64,000 bases of DNA from Hephaestia sp. MAHUQ-44 (GTDB lineage Bacteria; Pseudomonadota; Alphaproteobacteria; Sphingomonadales; Sphingomonadaceae). Numbering within the stretch: position 1 is the first letter of the stretch; each line of letters opens with the position of its first letter. The DNA is taken from the NCBI RefSeq assembly GCF_023806085.1, contig NZ_JAMSLX010000005.1, positions 1 through 64,000 on the forward strand, read 5' to 3'. This document shows positions 36,329 to 45,288 of this stretch, piece by piece. The notes below the pieces were generated by a model. The model was not told the DNA's origin and ran no database searches. It was given only the letters and a program-made list of their open reading frames with translations. The translations under genes and the position numbers were made by a program.

Positions 36329-36621
36329 AGCTCCTTACCGGCAACGATCTGCGCACCGGCGCGGTCACCTGGTGGACCGGCAGTGACTGGTCGATCCATA
36401 TCGAGGATGCCGTCGATGTCGGCGAAGAAGGCGATGCGATCGCCGCCGCCGAGGAAGGCGCGCGCCGCGTCAACGGCCCCGTCGTCATCGATGCCGAGGC
36501 GACCCCGCAAGGGCCCCGCCCCGCGCACATCAAGCATCGCATTCGGGCGCTGGGGCCCACCGTGCGCCCCGATCTCACGCTCAAGCCCGCTGACCCGCAG
36601 GCCGGCAACTGGGTGATCTGA
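36325..36621 (+). CDS. DUF2849 protein of the sulfate assimilation cluster
   Basis: A 98-aa protein of the DUF2849 family, found mainly in alphaproteobacterial cysteine-synthesis clusters. Its function is unknown. It has no membrane segment or cysteine pair. The sequence begins MKLLTGNDLRTGAVTWW and ends NWVI. The GTG start overlaps the TGA of cobA (GTGA), so the two are translationally coupled. The sulfite reductase gene starts two bases after its stop. A role in siroheme delivery or redox partnering is only a guess from context. Confidence 0.88.
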   Translation: MKLLTGNDLRTGAVTWWTGSDWSIHIEDAVDVGEEGDAIAAAEEGARRVNGPVVIDAEATPQGPRPAHIKHRIRALGPTVRPDLTLKPADPQAGNWVI

Positions 36622-36622
36622 C

Positions 36623-38257
36623 ATGTATCGTTACGACCAATATGACCAGCAAATCGTCGACGCCCGCGTCGAGGAATTTCGCGATCAGGTGCAGCGCCGC
36701 ATCGCCGGCCACATGACCGAGGACCAGTTCAAGCCGCTCCGGCTCAAGAACGGGCTCTACCTCCAGCTCCACGCCTATATGCTCAGGATCGCGATTCCGT
36801 ACGGCACGCTCAACCCCGATCAGGTGCGGATGCTCGGCCATGTCGCACGCACCTACGATCGCGGCTACGGGCATTTCACCACGCGCCAGAACATCCAGTT
36901 CCACTGGATCAAGCTCGAACAGACGCCCGATATTCTGGCCGAGTTCGCCAAGGTCCAGCTCCATGCGATCCAGACCTCGGGCGAGAGCATCCGTAACATC
37001 TCGGCGGATCATTATGCGGGGGCGGCGGCCGACGAGATCGCCGATCCGCGCCCCTGGGCGGAGTTGCTGCGTCAGGTGACGACCTTCCATCCCGAGTTCA
37101 GCTACCTGCCGCGCAAGTTCAAATTCGCCTTCACCGCCGCGCCCGGCGATCGTGCCGCGATCCGCTGGCACGACGTAGGGCTGCGCCTGGTGCGCAACGA
37201 GGCGGGCGAAGAGGGTTTCGAAATCTATGCCGGCGGCGGCATGGGGCGCACCCCGTTCATCGCCGAGTTGATCCGCGCCTTCTGCCCGGCCGATCGACTG
37301 TTCAGCTATTGCCAGGCGATCCTGCGGGTGTGGAACCGTCACGCGCGGCGTGACAATATCCACAAGCAGCGGATGAAGATCCTCGTCCACGAACTTGGCG
37401 TCGAGGAATTCACACGTCAGGTCGAGGAAGAATATGCGCATATCGCGACGCTCGGCACCGATCCGCCGCGCGCCGAATTCGATCGCATCGCCGCCTATTT
37501 CGCGCCGCCCGCGTTCGAAACCGGGCTGTCCGAGGAGATCGATCGCACAGACCCCGATTTCGCTTTGTGGGTCGATCGCCAGCTCGCCGAGCACAAGGCG
37601 CCGGGTTATGCGATCGTCAATATCAGCCTGAAGGCGATCGCGGGCATCGGCGGCGACATCACCGCCGACCAGCTCGACGTGGTGGCCGATCTCGCCGAGC
37701 GCTACAGCCTGGGCGAGGTGCGCGTCGCGCACACCCAGAACATCGTTCTGCCGCACGTTCGCAAGGCCGATCTGCCCGCGGTCTGGCAGGCGCTCGACGC
37801 CGCCGGGCTGGGCGACGTCAACCTCGATCTGGTCACCGACATCATCTCGTGCCCAGGGCTCGATTATTGCAGCCTCGCCAATGCGCGCTCGACGCCGGTC
37901 GCGCAGAAGATCGCCCAGCGTTTCGCCGACATCGAACGCCAGCAGGATCTGGGTGAGCTCAAGATCAAGATTTCGGGCTGCATCAACGCCTGCGGACACC
38001 ACCACGCCGGGCATATCGGCATCCTCGGGGTCGATCGGAAGGGCACCGAAAACTACCAGCTTCTGCTCGGCGGTTCGGGGGCCGAAGATACCACGCTCGC
38101 CAAGATCACCGGCCCTGGCTTCGACGAGGACGGCGTGGTCGATGCGGTCGAAAAGGCGATCGAAACCTACCGCAGCCTGCGCACCGACGGCGAGCGCTTT
38201 CTCGATACCTACCGCCGCGTCGGCATGGAGCCGTTCAAGGAGGCCATTTATGGATGA
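36623..38257 (+). CDS. cysI: Sulfite reductase hemoprotein (nitrite/sulfite reductase family)
   Basis: A 544-aa siroheme/[4Fe-4S] reductase that reduces sulfite to sulfide with six electrons. The cluster ligands are C410-x5-C416 and C453-x3-C457 (SGCINACGHHH). The duplicated ferredoxin-like and siroheme domains are present, including TTRQNIQFHW. Its neighbours (cobA, DUF2849, DUF934, cysH) argue for sulfite rather than nitrite as substrate. No flavoprotein CysJ gene adjoins it, so electrons probably come from ferredoxin or another reductase. Confidence 0.93.
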   Translation: MYRYDQYDQQIVDARVEEFRDQVQRRIAGHMTEDQFKPLRLKNGLYLQLHAYMLRIAIPYGTLNPDQVRMLGHVARTYDRGYGHFTTRQNIQFHWIKLEQTPDILAEFAKVQLHAIQTSGESIRNISADHYAGAAADEIADPRPWAELLRQVTTFHPEFSYLPRKFKFAFTAAPGDRAAIRWHDVGLRLVRNEAGEEGFEIYAGGGMGRTPFIAELIRAFCPADRLFSYCQAILRVWNRHARRDNIHKQRMKILVHELGVEEFTRQVEEEYAHIATLGTDPPRAEFDRIAAYFAPPAFETGLSEEIDRTDPDFALWVDRQLAEHKAPGYAIVNISLKAIAGIGGDITADQLDVVADLAERYSLGEVRVAHTQNIVLPHVRKADLPAVWQALDAAGLGDVNLDLVTDIISCPGLDYCSLANARSTPVAQKIAQRFADIERQQDLGELKIKISGCINACGHHHAGHIGILGVDRKGTENYQLLLGGSGAEDTTLAKITGPGFDEDGVVDAVEKAIETYRSLRTDGERFLDTYRRVGMEPFKEAIYG

Positions 38258-38675
38258 TATTCTGCGCTTCCGCGACGATCAGCCCGCCGAAGAGCCGGCG
38301 GTATCGCTCGACGCGTTCCTCGATCAGGACGGCGCCGTCTCGGTGCGGATCGAGGCCGGCGACGACGTTCGCCTGCTGCTCCCCGTGCTCGATCGCGTGC
38401 GGCTGGTCGAAGTCGATTTCCCGCGCTTCCGCGACGGCCGCGGCTATTCGTCGGCGCGCATCCTGCGCGAATCAGGTTATACCGGCGAGATCAGGGCGAC
38501 CGGCGACGTGCTGGTCGACGAACTGCTGTTCATGCGCCGCTGCGGCTTCGATGCCTTTGCCCCCGATGCCCCGCTCGATCCCGAAACGGTCGAGCGGCTG
38601 CTGACGATCTACCCTTATGTTTATCAGCATGCCGCCGACGACGCGGTGCCGGTGTGGAAATTGCGGCATGGCTAG
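38250..38675 (+). CDS. DUF934 protein (sulfite reductase-associated)
   Basis: A 141-aa DUF934 protein, a family almost always encoded next to cysI in Alpha- and Betaproteobacteria and sometimes called CysX-like. Visible family features are VDFPRFRDGRGYSSARILR and DVLVDELLFMRRCGFDAF. The ATG at 38250 lies inside the 3' end of cysI in another frame, with AAGGAGG six bases upstream. The end overlaps cysH. The biochemical role is unknown. Conserved linkage suggests a subunit or assembly helper of the sulfite reductase. Confidence 0.9.
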   Translation: MDDILRFRDDQPAEEPAVSLDAFLDQDGAVSVRIEAGDDVRLLLPVLDRVRLVEVDFPRFRDGRGYSSARILRESGYTGEIRATGDVLVDELLFMRRCGFDAFAPDAPLDPETVERLLTIYPYVYQHAADDAVPVWKLRHG

Positions 38676-39429
38676 CCGCGCGCTGGACATCATCGATACC
38701 GGCCCGCGCTTCACCCAGGCCGAGGCGATCCGGCTCAACAATCTGTTCCGCGGTCATGACGCGGGCGAGATGCTGGCGGCCGTGATCGCCGACGATCTGA
38801 TCGGCAACGCCGCGATCATTTCGTCGTTCGGCGCCGAATCGGCGGTGCTGCTGCATCTGGTGACCCGGATTGCACCCGATCTGCCGGTGCTGTTTCTCGA
38901 TACCGGCAAGCATTTCGACGAAACGCTCGCCTATCGCGATCTGCTCGCCGGGCAATTGGGGCTCAATCTCGTCAACCTCACCCCCGATCCGGCCGATCTC
39001 GCCACGCGCGACGAAACCGGGCTGCGCTGGTCGTACGATCCCGACGGCTGCTGCGAGATTCGCAAGGTTCGGCCGCTGGCGCGCGCGCTTGCCGGGTTCG
39101 ACGCGACCTTCACCGGCCGCAAGGGCTTCCAGTCGACGACCCGTGCCGGCCTCCCCCGGTTCGAGATCGACACCACCGACACCGCCGGGCGGCTCAAGAT
39201 CAACCCGCTCGCAAGCTGGTCGCGGCAAGACATCGCCGCCTATTTCGAAACGCACGCGCTGCCCCCGCATCCGCTGGTCGCCGACGGCTATCCCTCGATC
39301 GGTTGCGCGCCGTGCACGAGCAAGGTCCAGCCCGGCGAAGACCCCCGCGCGGGCCGCTGGCGTGGCTGGGAAAAGGTCGAATGCGGCATCCACGTTCCCG
39401 ACAAGCCGGGTGAGGAACCCTTCCTCTAG
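38668..39429 (+). CDS. cysH: APS-type adenylyl-sulfate reductase
   Basis: A 253-aa PP-loop sulfonucleotide reductase producing sulfite. It carries the four cluster cysteines CC (128-129) and C-x2-C (213, 216) that mark [4Fe-4S] APS reductases and are absent from PAPS reductases of the E. coli type. The catalytic cysteine is C239 in ECGIH, and the PP-loop is SSFGAES (52-58). It should therefore act directly on APS without APS kinase, using thioredoxin. It overlaps the DUF934 gene by eight bases and ends the cluster. Confidence 0.93.
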   Translation: MASRALDIIDTGPRFTQAEAIRLNNLFRGHDAGEMLAAVIADDLIGNAAIISSFGAESAVLLHLVTRIAPDLPVLFLDTGKHFDETLAYRDLLAGQLGLNLVNLTPDPADLATRDETGLRWSYDPDGCCEIRKVRPLARALAGFDATFTGRKGFQSTTRAGLPRFEIDTTDTAGRLKINPLASWSRQDIAAYFETHALPPHPLVADGYPSIGCAPCTSKVQPGEDPRAGRWRGWEKVECGIHVPDKPGEEPFL

Positions 39430-39478
39430 GCGGAAGCCCGGACCGGCACAACGCGCAGCGGCGTACCCGGTAGGTTAC

Positions 39479-40996
39479 TCAAAAGCTCGGCGCGTTCCGG
39501 TAATCGTCGCTCGCCAGATCGCTGAAGCGCGTTACCTCGGGCTCGAACCGCAGCCGTACCCGTCCGGTGGCGCCGTGGCGCTGCTTGGCGACGATCAGCT
39601 CGGCGATGCCGTCGATCTCGCGCATCTGGTTGGCCCAGGCGGCGTGATCCTCGAAGACCTTGGCCGAATCGCCCTCCATCGGGATTTTGGGCTCCTTGGC
39701 GGCAACGTAATAATCCTCGCGGAACACGAACAGCACCATGTCGGCATCCTGCTCGATCGATCCCGATTCGCGCAGATCCGAAAGCTGCGGCCGCTTGTCT
39801 TCGCGCTGCTCGACCGCACGGCTGAGCTGCGACAGCGCGAGTACGGGCACGTTGAGATCCTTGGCGAGCGTCTTGAGCCCACGGCTGATCTCGGAGATTT
39901 CCTGCACGCGATTGTCGTTGCTGCTGCGTCCCGACCCCGAAAGAAGCTGGAGATAATCGACCACCACCAGCCCGATTTCGTGGTTGTTGCGCCGTTGCAG
40001 CCGCCGCATCCGCGTGTGGAGCGCGCCGATCGACAGGCCGGCGGTATCGTCGATGAACAGCGGTAGATTTTCGAGCTGTGCGGCCGCGGCGGCGAGCTGG
40101 CCGAATTCGGTCCGGCTGATCTTGCCCATGCGCAACGCTTCGGAACTGATCCGCGACTGTTCGGCCAGAATACGCGTGGCCAACTGATCCGCCGACATTT
40201 CGAGGCTGAAGAACGCGACCTTGGCGCCCACCGACTTCTCCGGGGCGATGCCGTCCTCCATGTCGCGCATCCAGCGCCGCGCCGCGTTGAAGGCGATGTT
40301 CGTGGCGAGCGAGGTCTTGCCCATGCCGGGGCGCCCGGCGAGGATCAGCAGGTCGGAACGATGCAGCCCACCGATCTTGGTGTTCACCGAATCGAGCCCG
40401 GTGGTGATCCCCGACACATTGCCGCCCGAATCGAGCGCGCGTTCGGCCATCTTGACCGCCAGCGTCGTCGCCTGCGCAAAAGTCTTGGCCGCGTTGGCGC
40501 CGCCGCCGTCGGCGGCGACCTTGAACAATTCTTCCTCGGCGAGTTCGATCTGCGCGCGCGGATTGACCTCCTCCGAGGTGTCGAGCGCACGATCGACCAG
40601 CGTCCGCCCCACCGAGACCAGCGCCCGCAGCATCGCGAGATCGTAGATCTGCTGCGCGAATTGCTTGGCGCCGATCAGTCCCGCCCCCGATCCGGTGAGC
40701 TGCGCAAGATATGCCGGGCCGCCCAGTTCGCGCATCCCCTCATCGGCCTCGAACAGCGGCCGCAGCGTTACCGGCGTCGCGAGCATGTCGCTGGCGCGCA
40801 GCGTGCGGATCGCGGTGAAGATACGACCGTGGACGGGCTCGTAGAAATGCTCCTCCTCGAGTCGGTCGACCACGTCGTCGGCAACGCGATTGTCGATCAT
40901 CATCGCGCCGAGCAGCGCCGCTTCGGCCTCGACATTTTGCGGCAGCGCGGGGCCGTCGGCGGCGGGCGCCGGGGGGGCGAGAGCAATGGTGGCCAT
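39479..40996 (-). CDS. dnaB: Replicative DNA helicase
   Basis: A 505-aa hexameric helicase that unwinds DNA ahead of DNA polymerase III. It has an N-terminal helical domain (NVEAEAALLGAMMIDN), a linker and a RecA-like motor with Walker A GRPGMGKTSLA, Walker B VVDYLQLLSG and the arginine-finger region. The start MATIALAPP at 40996 gives the family length. No clear ribosome binding site precedes it. No intein is present. It is divergent from the UPF0262 gene across a 112-base gap. Confidence 0.96.
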   Translation of the reverse strand: MATIALAPPAPAADGPALPQNVEAEAALLGAMMIDNRVADDVVDRLEEEHFYEPVHGRIFTAIRTLRASDMLATPVTLRPLFEADEGMRELGGPAYLAQLTGSGAGLIGAKQFAQQIYDLAMLRALVSVGRTLVDRALDTSEEVNPRAQIELAEEELFKVAADGGGANAAKTFAQATTLAVKMAERALDSGGNVSGITTGLDSVNTKIGGLHRSDLLILAGRPGMGKTSLATNIAFNAARRWMRDMEDGIAPEKSVGAKVAFFSLEMSADQLATRILAEQSRISSEALRMGKISRTEFGQLAAAAAQLENLPLFIDDTAGLSIGALHTRMRRLQRRNNHEIGLVVVDYLQLLSGSGRSSNDNRVQEISEISRGLKTLAKDLNVPVLALSQLSRAVEQREDKRPQLSDLRESGSIEQDADMVLFVFREDYYVAAKEPKIPMEGDSAKVFEDHAAWANQMREIDGIAELIVAKQRHGATGRVRLRFEPEVTRFSDLASDDYRNAPSF

Positions 40997-41108
40997 GGCA
41001 ACCGCTCTAACCCGATTGGCGAGGCTCTCAAAGCCAAGATGCGTTCTCCCTGCTGTGGATAACGTGGAACCGATTGATTCCCCTCGCCCGCTCGCCGATA
41101 GGCGGGAC

Positions 41109-41591
41109 ATGGCCGATCCCCGGATCATCGACGTGCACCTCGACGAGCGTACCATCCTGTGGCGCAACGCCGATGTTGAGCAGGAACGCCGGATCGCGAT
41201 CTACGATCTGCTCGAGGGCAATCATTTCGCGCCGCAGAAGCGGCATGCCGACGGCTATGCGGGGCCGTACCGGCTGGCGCTCACGGTCGAGGAAGGGCGC
41301 CTCGCACTCCGGATCGATCGTGAGGATCGCAGCCATCTCGAAACGCATGTCCTCGCGCTCGGCCGTTTCAAGCGCCCGATCCGCGACTATTTCGCGATCT
41401 GCGACAGCTATTATCAGGCGATCCGCGCCGCCACCCCGCAGCAGATCGAGACGGTAGACATGGCTCGCCGCGCGATCCACAACGACGCCGCCGACTTGCT
41501 GAGAGAGAGGCTGGGCGGCAAGATCGAGGTCGATTTCGATACCGCGCGGCGGCTGTTCACGCTGCTGTGCGTGCTGCACATCAGGGGGTAA
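41109..41591 (+). CDS. UPF0262 family protein
   Basis: A 160-aa cytosolic protein of the UPF0262 family, confined to Alphaproteobacteria and of unknown function. It shows family motifs such as ERRIAIYDLLEGNHF, GPYRLALTVEEGRL and RRAIHNDAADLL. It is likely co-transcribed with the GH25-like gene, which begins four bases after the stop, and then with the cytidine deaminase gene. No enzyme motif is evident. Confidence 0.88.
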   Translation: MADPRIIDVHLDERTILWRNADVEQERRIAIYDLLEGNHFAPQKRHADGYAGPYRLALTVEEGRLALRIDREDRSHLETHVLALGRFKRPIRDYFAICDSYYQAIRAATPQQIETVDMARRAIHNDAADLLRERLGGKIEVDFDTARRLFTLLCVLHIRG

Positions 41592-41595
41592 GAGC

Positions 41596-42273
41596 GTGCT
41601 CAAGAGCCGAGTGGGGCGGGCCGGGGCGATTCTGATCGTGCTGGCGATCGCCACGACGATCGCGTGGACCAAAGCGATCCACTGGCGCCCAAGCCCCGAG
41701 ACCTACCCGATCCAGGGCCTCCATGTCTCCGCAGCACAAGGCGAGATCGACTGGAACAATGTCGCCGCGCACGATGCCGATTTCGCCTATATCCGCGCCA
41801 CCGACGGCGCGGTGCGCGATCCGCGCTTTGCCGCCAATTGGCGCGGTGCGGCGGCGGCCGGGCTGCGGCGCGGCGCGATTCATCTTTGGTCGTTCTGCAC
41901 CCCCGCACGCGCGCAGGCCAATGCCTTCGTCACCACCTTCCCGCGCAGCGCCGACGCGCTGCCCGCGGTACTCGACATCGCTTTCTCCGACGAATGCGCC
42001 GTCCGCCCCGAACCCGCAGAGGTGATCGCGGCGCTCGAAACCTTCCTTCGCATCGCCGAAACGCATACAGGCGAACCGATGCTGCTCAAGGTTTCCAGGG
42101 CGGTCGCCAAGGCCTATCAGCCCGCCAATTCGTTCGCGCGGCCGATCTGGAGCGCGCGCAATTTCTTCGAACCAGATTACGGCCCCCGGCCGTGGCGGGT
42201 GTGGCAGGCATCGGACATCCGCCGGGTCGAGGGCATCAAGGGGCCGGTCACGTGGGATGTGGTCGCGCCATGA
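41596..42273 (+). CDS. GH25 lysozyme-like protein lacking catalytic acids (probable pseudoenzyme)
   Basis: A 225-aa protein with an N-terminal anchor helix (about residues 9-28) and a glycoside hydrolase 25 fold. GH25 muramidases cut the glycan chain of peptidoglycan using an Asp in G-x-D-x-S and an Asp/Glu pair in D-x-E. Here the first motif reads GLHVS (His43) and the second DIA (Ala129), so the key acids are missing. It may bind rather than cut peptidoglycan. The GTG start follows an AGGGGG site. The stop overlaps the deaminase start (ATGA). Confidence 0.83.
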   Translation: MLKSRVGRAGAILIVLAIATTIAWTKAIHWRPSPETYPIQGLHVSAAQGEIDWNNVAAHDADFAYIRATDGAVRDPRFAANWRGAAAAGLRRGAIHLWSFCTPARAQANAFVTTFPRSADALPAVLDIAFSDECAVRPEPAEVIAALETFLRIAETHTGEPMLLKVSRAVAKAYQPANSFARPIWSARNFFEPDYGPRPWRVWQASDIRRVEGIKGPVTWDVVAP

Positions 42274-42725
42274 GCGATCCCGCCGCGCTGATCGCTGCCG
42301 CGCGCGCCGTCGCTGCGAACGCCCACGCGCCTTATTCGCGCTTCGCGGTGGGCGCGGCGCTGCGCCTCACCGACGGCAGCATCGTCACCGGCGCCAATTT
42401 CGAGAATGCGAGCTATGGTTTGTCGCTGTGCGCGGAAACCGTCGCGCTGGCGAGCGCGAACGCGCTGGGGCGGCTGGCCGATGTGGTCGCGATCGGAATC
42501 GTCGGCGGCGCGATAGGACAAGGTGGCGCAACAGGCACTGCACCGATCCGTCCCTGCGGTCGCTGCCGCCAGATCCTCAACGAAGCCGCGCAGATGGGCG
42601 GCCGCGATCTCGTGATCCATTGCGCGGGCATGACCGGCGAGACGATCGAAACCCACCTCCTGTCCGCGTTGCTCCCGCACGCCTTCGGCCCCGCCGATCT
42701 CGGTATCGGTCAAGGGCATCGGTAG
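42270..42725 (+). CDS. cdd: Cytidine deaminase
   Basis: A 151-aa tetrameric-type cytidine deaminase that turns cytidine and deoxycytidine into uridine forms in pyrimidine salvage. Zinc ligands and base are C54-A-E56 and P95-C96-x2-C99. N43-F-E45 binds the ribose. The length is typical of the short homotetramer class, slightly extended at the C-terminus. Its ATG overlaps the stop of the GH25-like gene. A palindrome spanning its stop codon and that of the convergent xth gene ends the transcript region. Confidence 0.93.
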   Translation: MSDPAALIAAARAVAANAHAPYSRFAVGAALRLTDGSIVTGANFENASYGLSLCAETVALASANALGRLADVVAIGIVGGAIGQGGATGTAPIRPCGRCRQILNEAAQMGGRDLVIHCAGMTGETIETHLLSALLPHAFGPADLGIGQGHR

Positions 42726-42778
42726 AGTCGGCCCGGTTCTGATCGAACCGATCCGGCATGACGACGATCAACTCTACC
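42721..42778. terminator. Symmetric structure across two convergent stop codons
   Basis: GGTAGAGT (42721-42728) pairs with ACTCTACC (42771-42778), and an inner CGGTTC (42734-42739) pairs with GAACCG (42745-42750). The outer arms contain the TAG stops of cdd (plus) and xth (minus). There is no T tract, so it may be a bidirectional stability structure rather than a classical terminator. Confidence 0.45.
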
Positions 42779-43544
42779 GCAGCCGCGCCCAGGTCGGCGC
42801 ATGGTCGCTGGCACGCTCGCGACCGCGATACTCCTTGTCGACCCCGGCATCGACCAGTCGATCGGCCGCCTGCGGGCTGAGCAGCAGATGATCGATGCGG
42901 AATCCCGCGTCACGCTGCCACGCGCCCGCCTGATAATCCCAGAAGGTCCACACCCCGCCACCCGGATGCCGCGTCCGGAGCGCGTCGGTCCAGCCCTGTC
43001 CCAATAAGGCGCGATAACCCGCGCGGCTTTCGGGCTGCATCAGCGCGTCGTCCTGCATCGCGCTCACCGAATAGGTATCGTCGTCATTGGGAATGACATT
43101 GTAATCGCCCGCCAGCACCGCCGGCCGTTCCTCGGCGAGCAGCGCACGGGCACGATCGCGCAGCCGATCGATCCACTGGAGTTTATAGTCGAACTTGGGC
43201 CCTGGCTGCGGATTGCCGTTGGGCAGATAGATCGATGCGACCGTCAGCCCGTCGATATCGACCTCGAGATAGCGGCTGTGCGCATCCTCGGGATCGCCCG
43301 CGAGCCCCCGCTGGCGCTCGACCGGGTCCATGCCCTTTGCGAGCACCGCGACCCCGTTGAACCCCTTCTGCCCATGCCACACCGCGCCGTAACCGGCCGC
43401 GCGGATATCCGCCTCGGGAAAGGTCTCGTCGCTCGATTTCAGTTCCTGCAGGCACACGATATCGGGCTGTTGCTCGGCCAGATATTCGACCAGCCGCGGC
43501 AGCCGCGCCTTGATGCCGTTGACGTTGTAAGTGACGATTTTCAA
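42774..43544 (-). CDS. xth: Exodeoxyribonuclease III
   Basis: A 256-aa AP endonuclease/3'-5' exonuclease of the EEP fold used in base-excision repair. Metal and catalytic motifs are N7-V-N-G (YNVNGIK), QELK (Glu34 region), IYLPNGNP, the GDYNV loop and the terminal SDHAP histidine. The length is normal. It follows erpA by 48 bases on the same strand. The start MKIVTYNVNGIK is the family N-terminus. Confidence 0.94.
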   Translation of the reverse strand: MKIVTYNVNGIKARLPRLVEYLAEQQPDIVCLQELKSSDETFPEADIRAAGYGAVWHGQKGFNGVAVLAKGMDPVERQRGLAGDPEDAHSRYLEVDIDGLTVASIYLPNGNPQPGPKFDYKLQWIDRLRDRARALLAEERPAVLAGDYNVIPNDDDTYSVSAMQDDALMQPESRAGYRALLGQGWTDALRTRHPGGGVWTFWDYQAGAWQRDAGFRIDHLLLSPQAADRLVDAGVDKEYRGRERASDHAPTWARLR

Positions 43545-43592
43545 GATTTTCGTCCAATTATCGACACCGGCCCGCTCCGTTTCAAACAGGCC

Positions 43593-43928
43593 TCAAACCG
43601 CGAAGCTGGTACCGCAGCCGCAGCCGCTCGCCGCATTCGGATTTTCGACACGGAACGCCGCACCACCCAGCGAATCGACGAAATCGACCGAACAGCCGCG
43701 CACGAGATCGAGGCTGATCGGATCGACCACCAGCGCCGCACCATCGGTATCGACGCGAATATCGTCATCGTCGATCTGCTCGGCGAGACCGAATCGATAT
43801 TGGAAACCCGAGCAGCCGCCGCCCTCGACCGAAAGCCTGAGGACCGCCGGCTTGCCCTGCCGCTCGGCGATCGCCGCAACGCGGGCCGCGGCCGCCGGCG
43901 TGAGCGCGATATCGGATATACTGGTCAT
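43593..43928 (-). CDS. erpA: Iron-sulfur cluster insertion protein ErpA
   Basis: A 111-aa A-type Fe-S carrier that hands [4Fe-4S] clusters to target enzymes. The three cluster cysteines are C39 (GGGCSGFQY), C103 and C105 (GCGC). DDDIRVDTDGAALVVDP is typical of ErpA rather than SufA. The start MTSISDIALTP at 43928 matches the family. It lies between an M23 peptidase gene and xth. In many Alphaproteobacteria erpA is beside dgt, but here dgt is about 17 kb away. Confidence 0.9.
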   Translation of the reverse strand: MTSISDIALTPAAAARVAAIAERQGKPAVLRLSVEGGGCSGFQYRFGLAEQIDDDDIRVDTDGAALVVDPISLDLVRGCSVDFVDSLGGAAFRVENPNAASGCGCGTSFAV

Positions 43929-43986
43929 GCCCCGCAGATAGGGCGTCGCGGGCGGCTCGGCAACCGATCGCCCACCGCAGGGGGCG

Positions 43987-45180
43987 TCAATCCTCGATCT
44001 CGACTCCGCCCGCCACCGCCGGAATCGCATGGAGCGACTTGTCCTGAAGCGCGGTCAGATAATCGGCGGTCTGGAGGAATGGCATCGGGTTGACCGCGCG
44101 GCCGTCGATGCGCACCTCATAATGCAGATGGCTGCCCGTCGAACGCCCGGTCGAGCCCATCAGCGCGACGACCTGCCCGCGCTTGACGCGCTGGTTGGGC
44201 TTGACGAGGATCTTCGAGAGATGGCCGTAGCGCGTCTCGATCCCCTTGCCGTGATCGATCTCGACCAGATTGCCATATCCCCCCGCGCGCCCCGCGCGCT
44301 CGACGATGCCGTCGGCGGTGGCGTAGATCGGGGTGCCCGTGGGGCCGGGAATATCGACGCCCGCGTGCATCGCCGCGCTGCCGCGGAACGGATCGCTGCG
44401 AACGCCGTAATAGCTCGAAAAGCGCAGGTCGGCGGCGCTGACGGGGTGGACCGACGGAATCGCGATCACGCCATTTTCAAGCGAATCGAGCTTCTTCCAG
44501 GTCATGAACAGCGAACGGAACTGCGCATCGCTGCGCGCCTCGGCACTCGCGGCACGGCCGTCGACGGGCTCATAGGGGCCACCCATCGCGTCGCCCTTCA
44601 CCGCAAAGCGGCGCGGATCGATGCCGAGCTTGCGCAGCTTCGCGGCGGTCGTCTTGTAACGGAGTTCCGCCACTTTCTCGGCCTGTGCGGCGAGCGCGGC
44701 CTGGCGCTGCTCGACGCGGCCGAGCGAGGCGCGCAATTCGGGGGTAAGCGCTGCCAGTTCCTCGTTGCCGGTCATCGCGGCTTCGATCTCCTCGGGGGTC
44801 GATCGGCCCGCGAGCACCGCCGCGATCCATTCCTGGCGCTGCTCGACCTTGGTGACATGGGCCTGGGCCGCGCTCTTCACCGCCGCGACATCGGCCTTCA
44901 TCTTCTCGAGCTTCGCCTGCATCGCCTCGACCTGCGCTTCGGGCGAGGTCGAATCGGCCAGCCCGGCAGCGCTGGCGGCAAACATCCCCGCCTGTGCGAC
45001 TCCATAAGCCGAAAAGCTCAGCGTCACCGCGAGTACCGTGGCGAGCGCCGCCTGGGTCTTGCCGCCGATGCTGAACCGGCGCAAATCGCGCCCATCGTGC
45101 AGGATGAAATCGCGTGTCGTGAAGAAAGTCCGGAACCTGGCGCGCCAGTCCGCGTTGGACGTAGTCGAAATCGTGTTCAT
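43987..45180 (-). CDS. M23 family peptidoglycan endopeptidase, membrane-anchored
   Basis: A 397-aa protein with a cytosolic tail, one anchor helix (about residues 45-65), a long coiled coil (about 80-195) and a C-terminal LytM/M23 domain. The zinc motifs H-x3-D (HAGVD) and H-x-H (SHLHYEV) are both intact, so it should cut peptide cross-links in peptidoglycan. The coiled-coil plus LytM layout resembles MepM and DipM-type division and elongation factors. It is on the same strand as erpA and the DUF455-bcp-glnE genes. Confidence 0.9.
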   Translation of the reverse strand: MNTISTTSNADWRARFRTFFTTRDFILHDGRDLRRFSIGGKTQAALATVLAVTLSFSAYGVAQAGMFAASAAGLADSTSPEAQVEAMQAKLEKMKADVAAVKSAAQAHVTKVEQRQEWIAAVLAGRSTPEEIEAAMTGNEELAALTPELRASLGRVEQRQAALAAQAEKVAELRYKTTAAKLRKLGIDPRRFAVKGDAMGGPYEPVDGRAASAEARSDAQFRSLFMTWKKLDSLENGVIAIPSVHPVSAADLRFSSYYGVRSDPFRGSAAMHAGVDIPGPTGTPIYATADGIVERAGRAGGYGNLVEIDHGKGIETRYGHLSKILVKPNQRVKRGQVVALMGSTGRSTGSHLHYEVRIDGRAVNPMPFLQTADYLTALQDKSLHAIPAVAGGVEIED

Positions 45181-45288
45181 TATTCCCCGGCGACCGTTGT
45201 TGCGGCTGCGGTGAGATGCACCCGCTCCCTCGTGTTCCGACCGGTTCCCCGCCCTGCCGTGAACGACGCAGAGTACTGCCCGTAAGTA

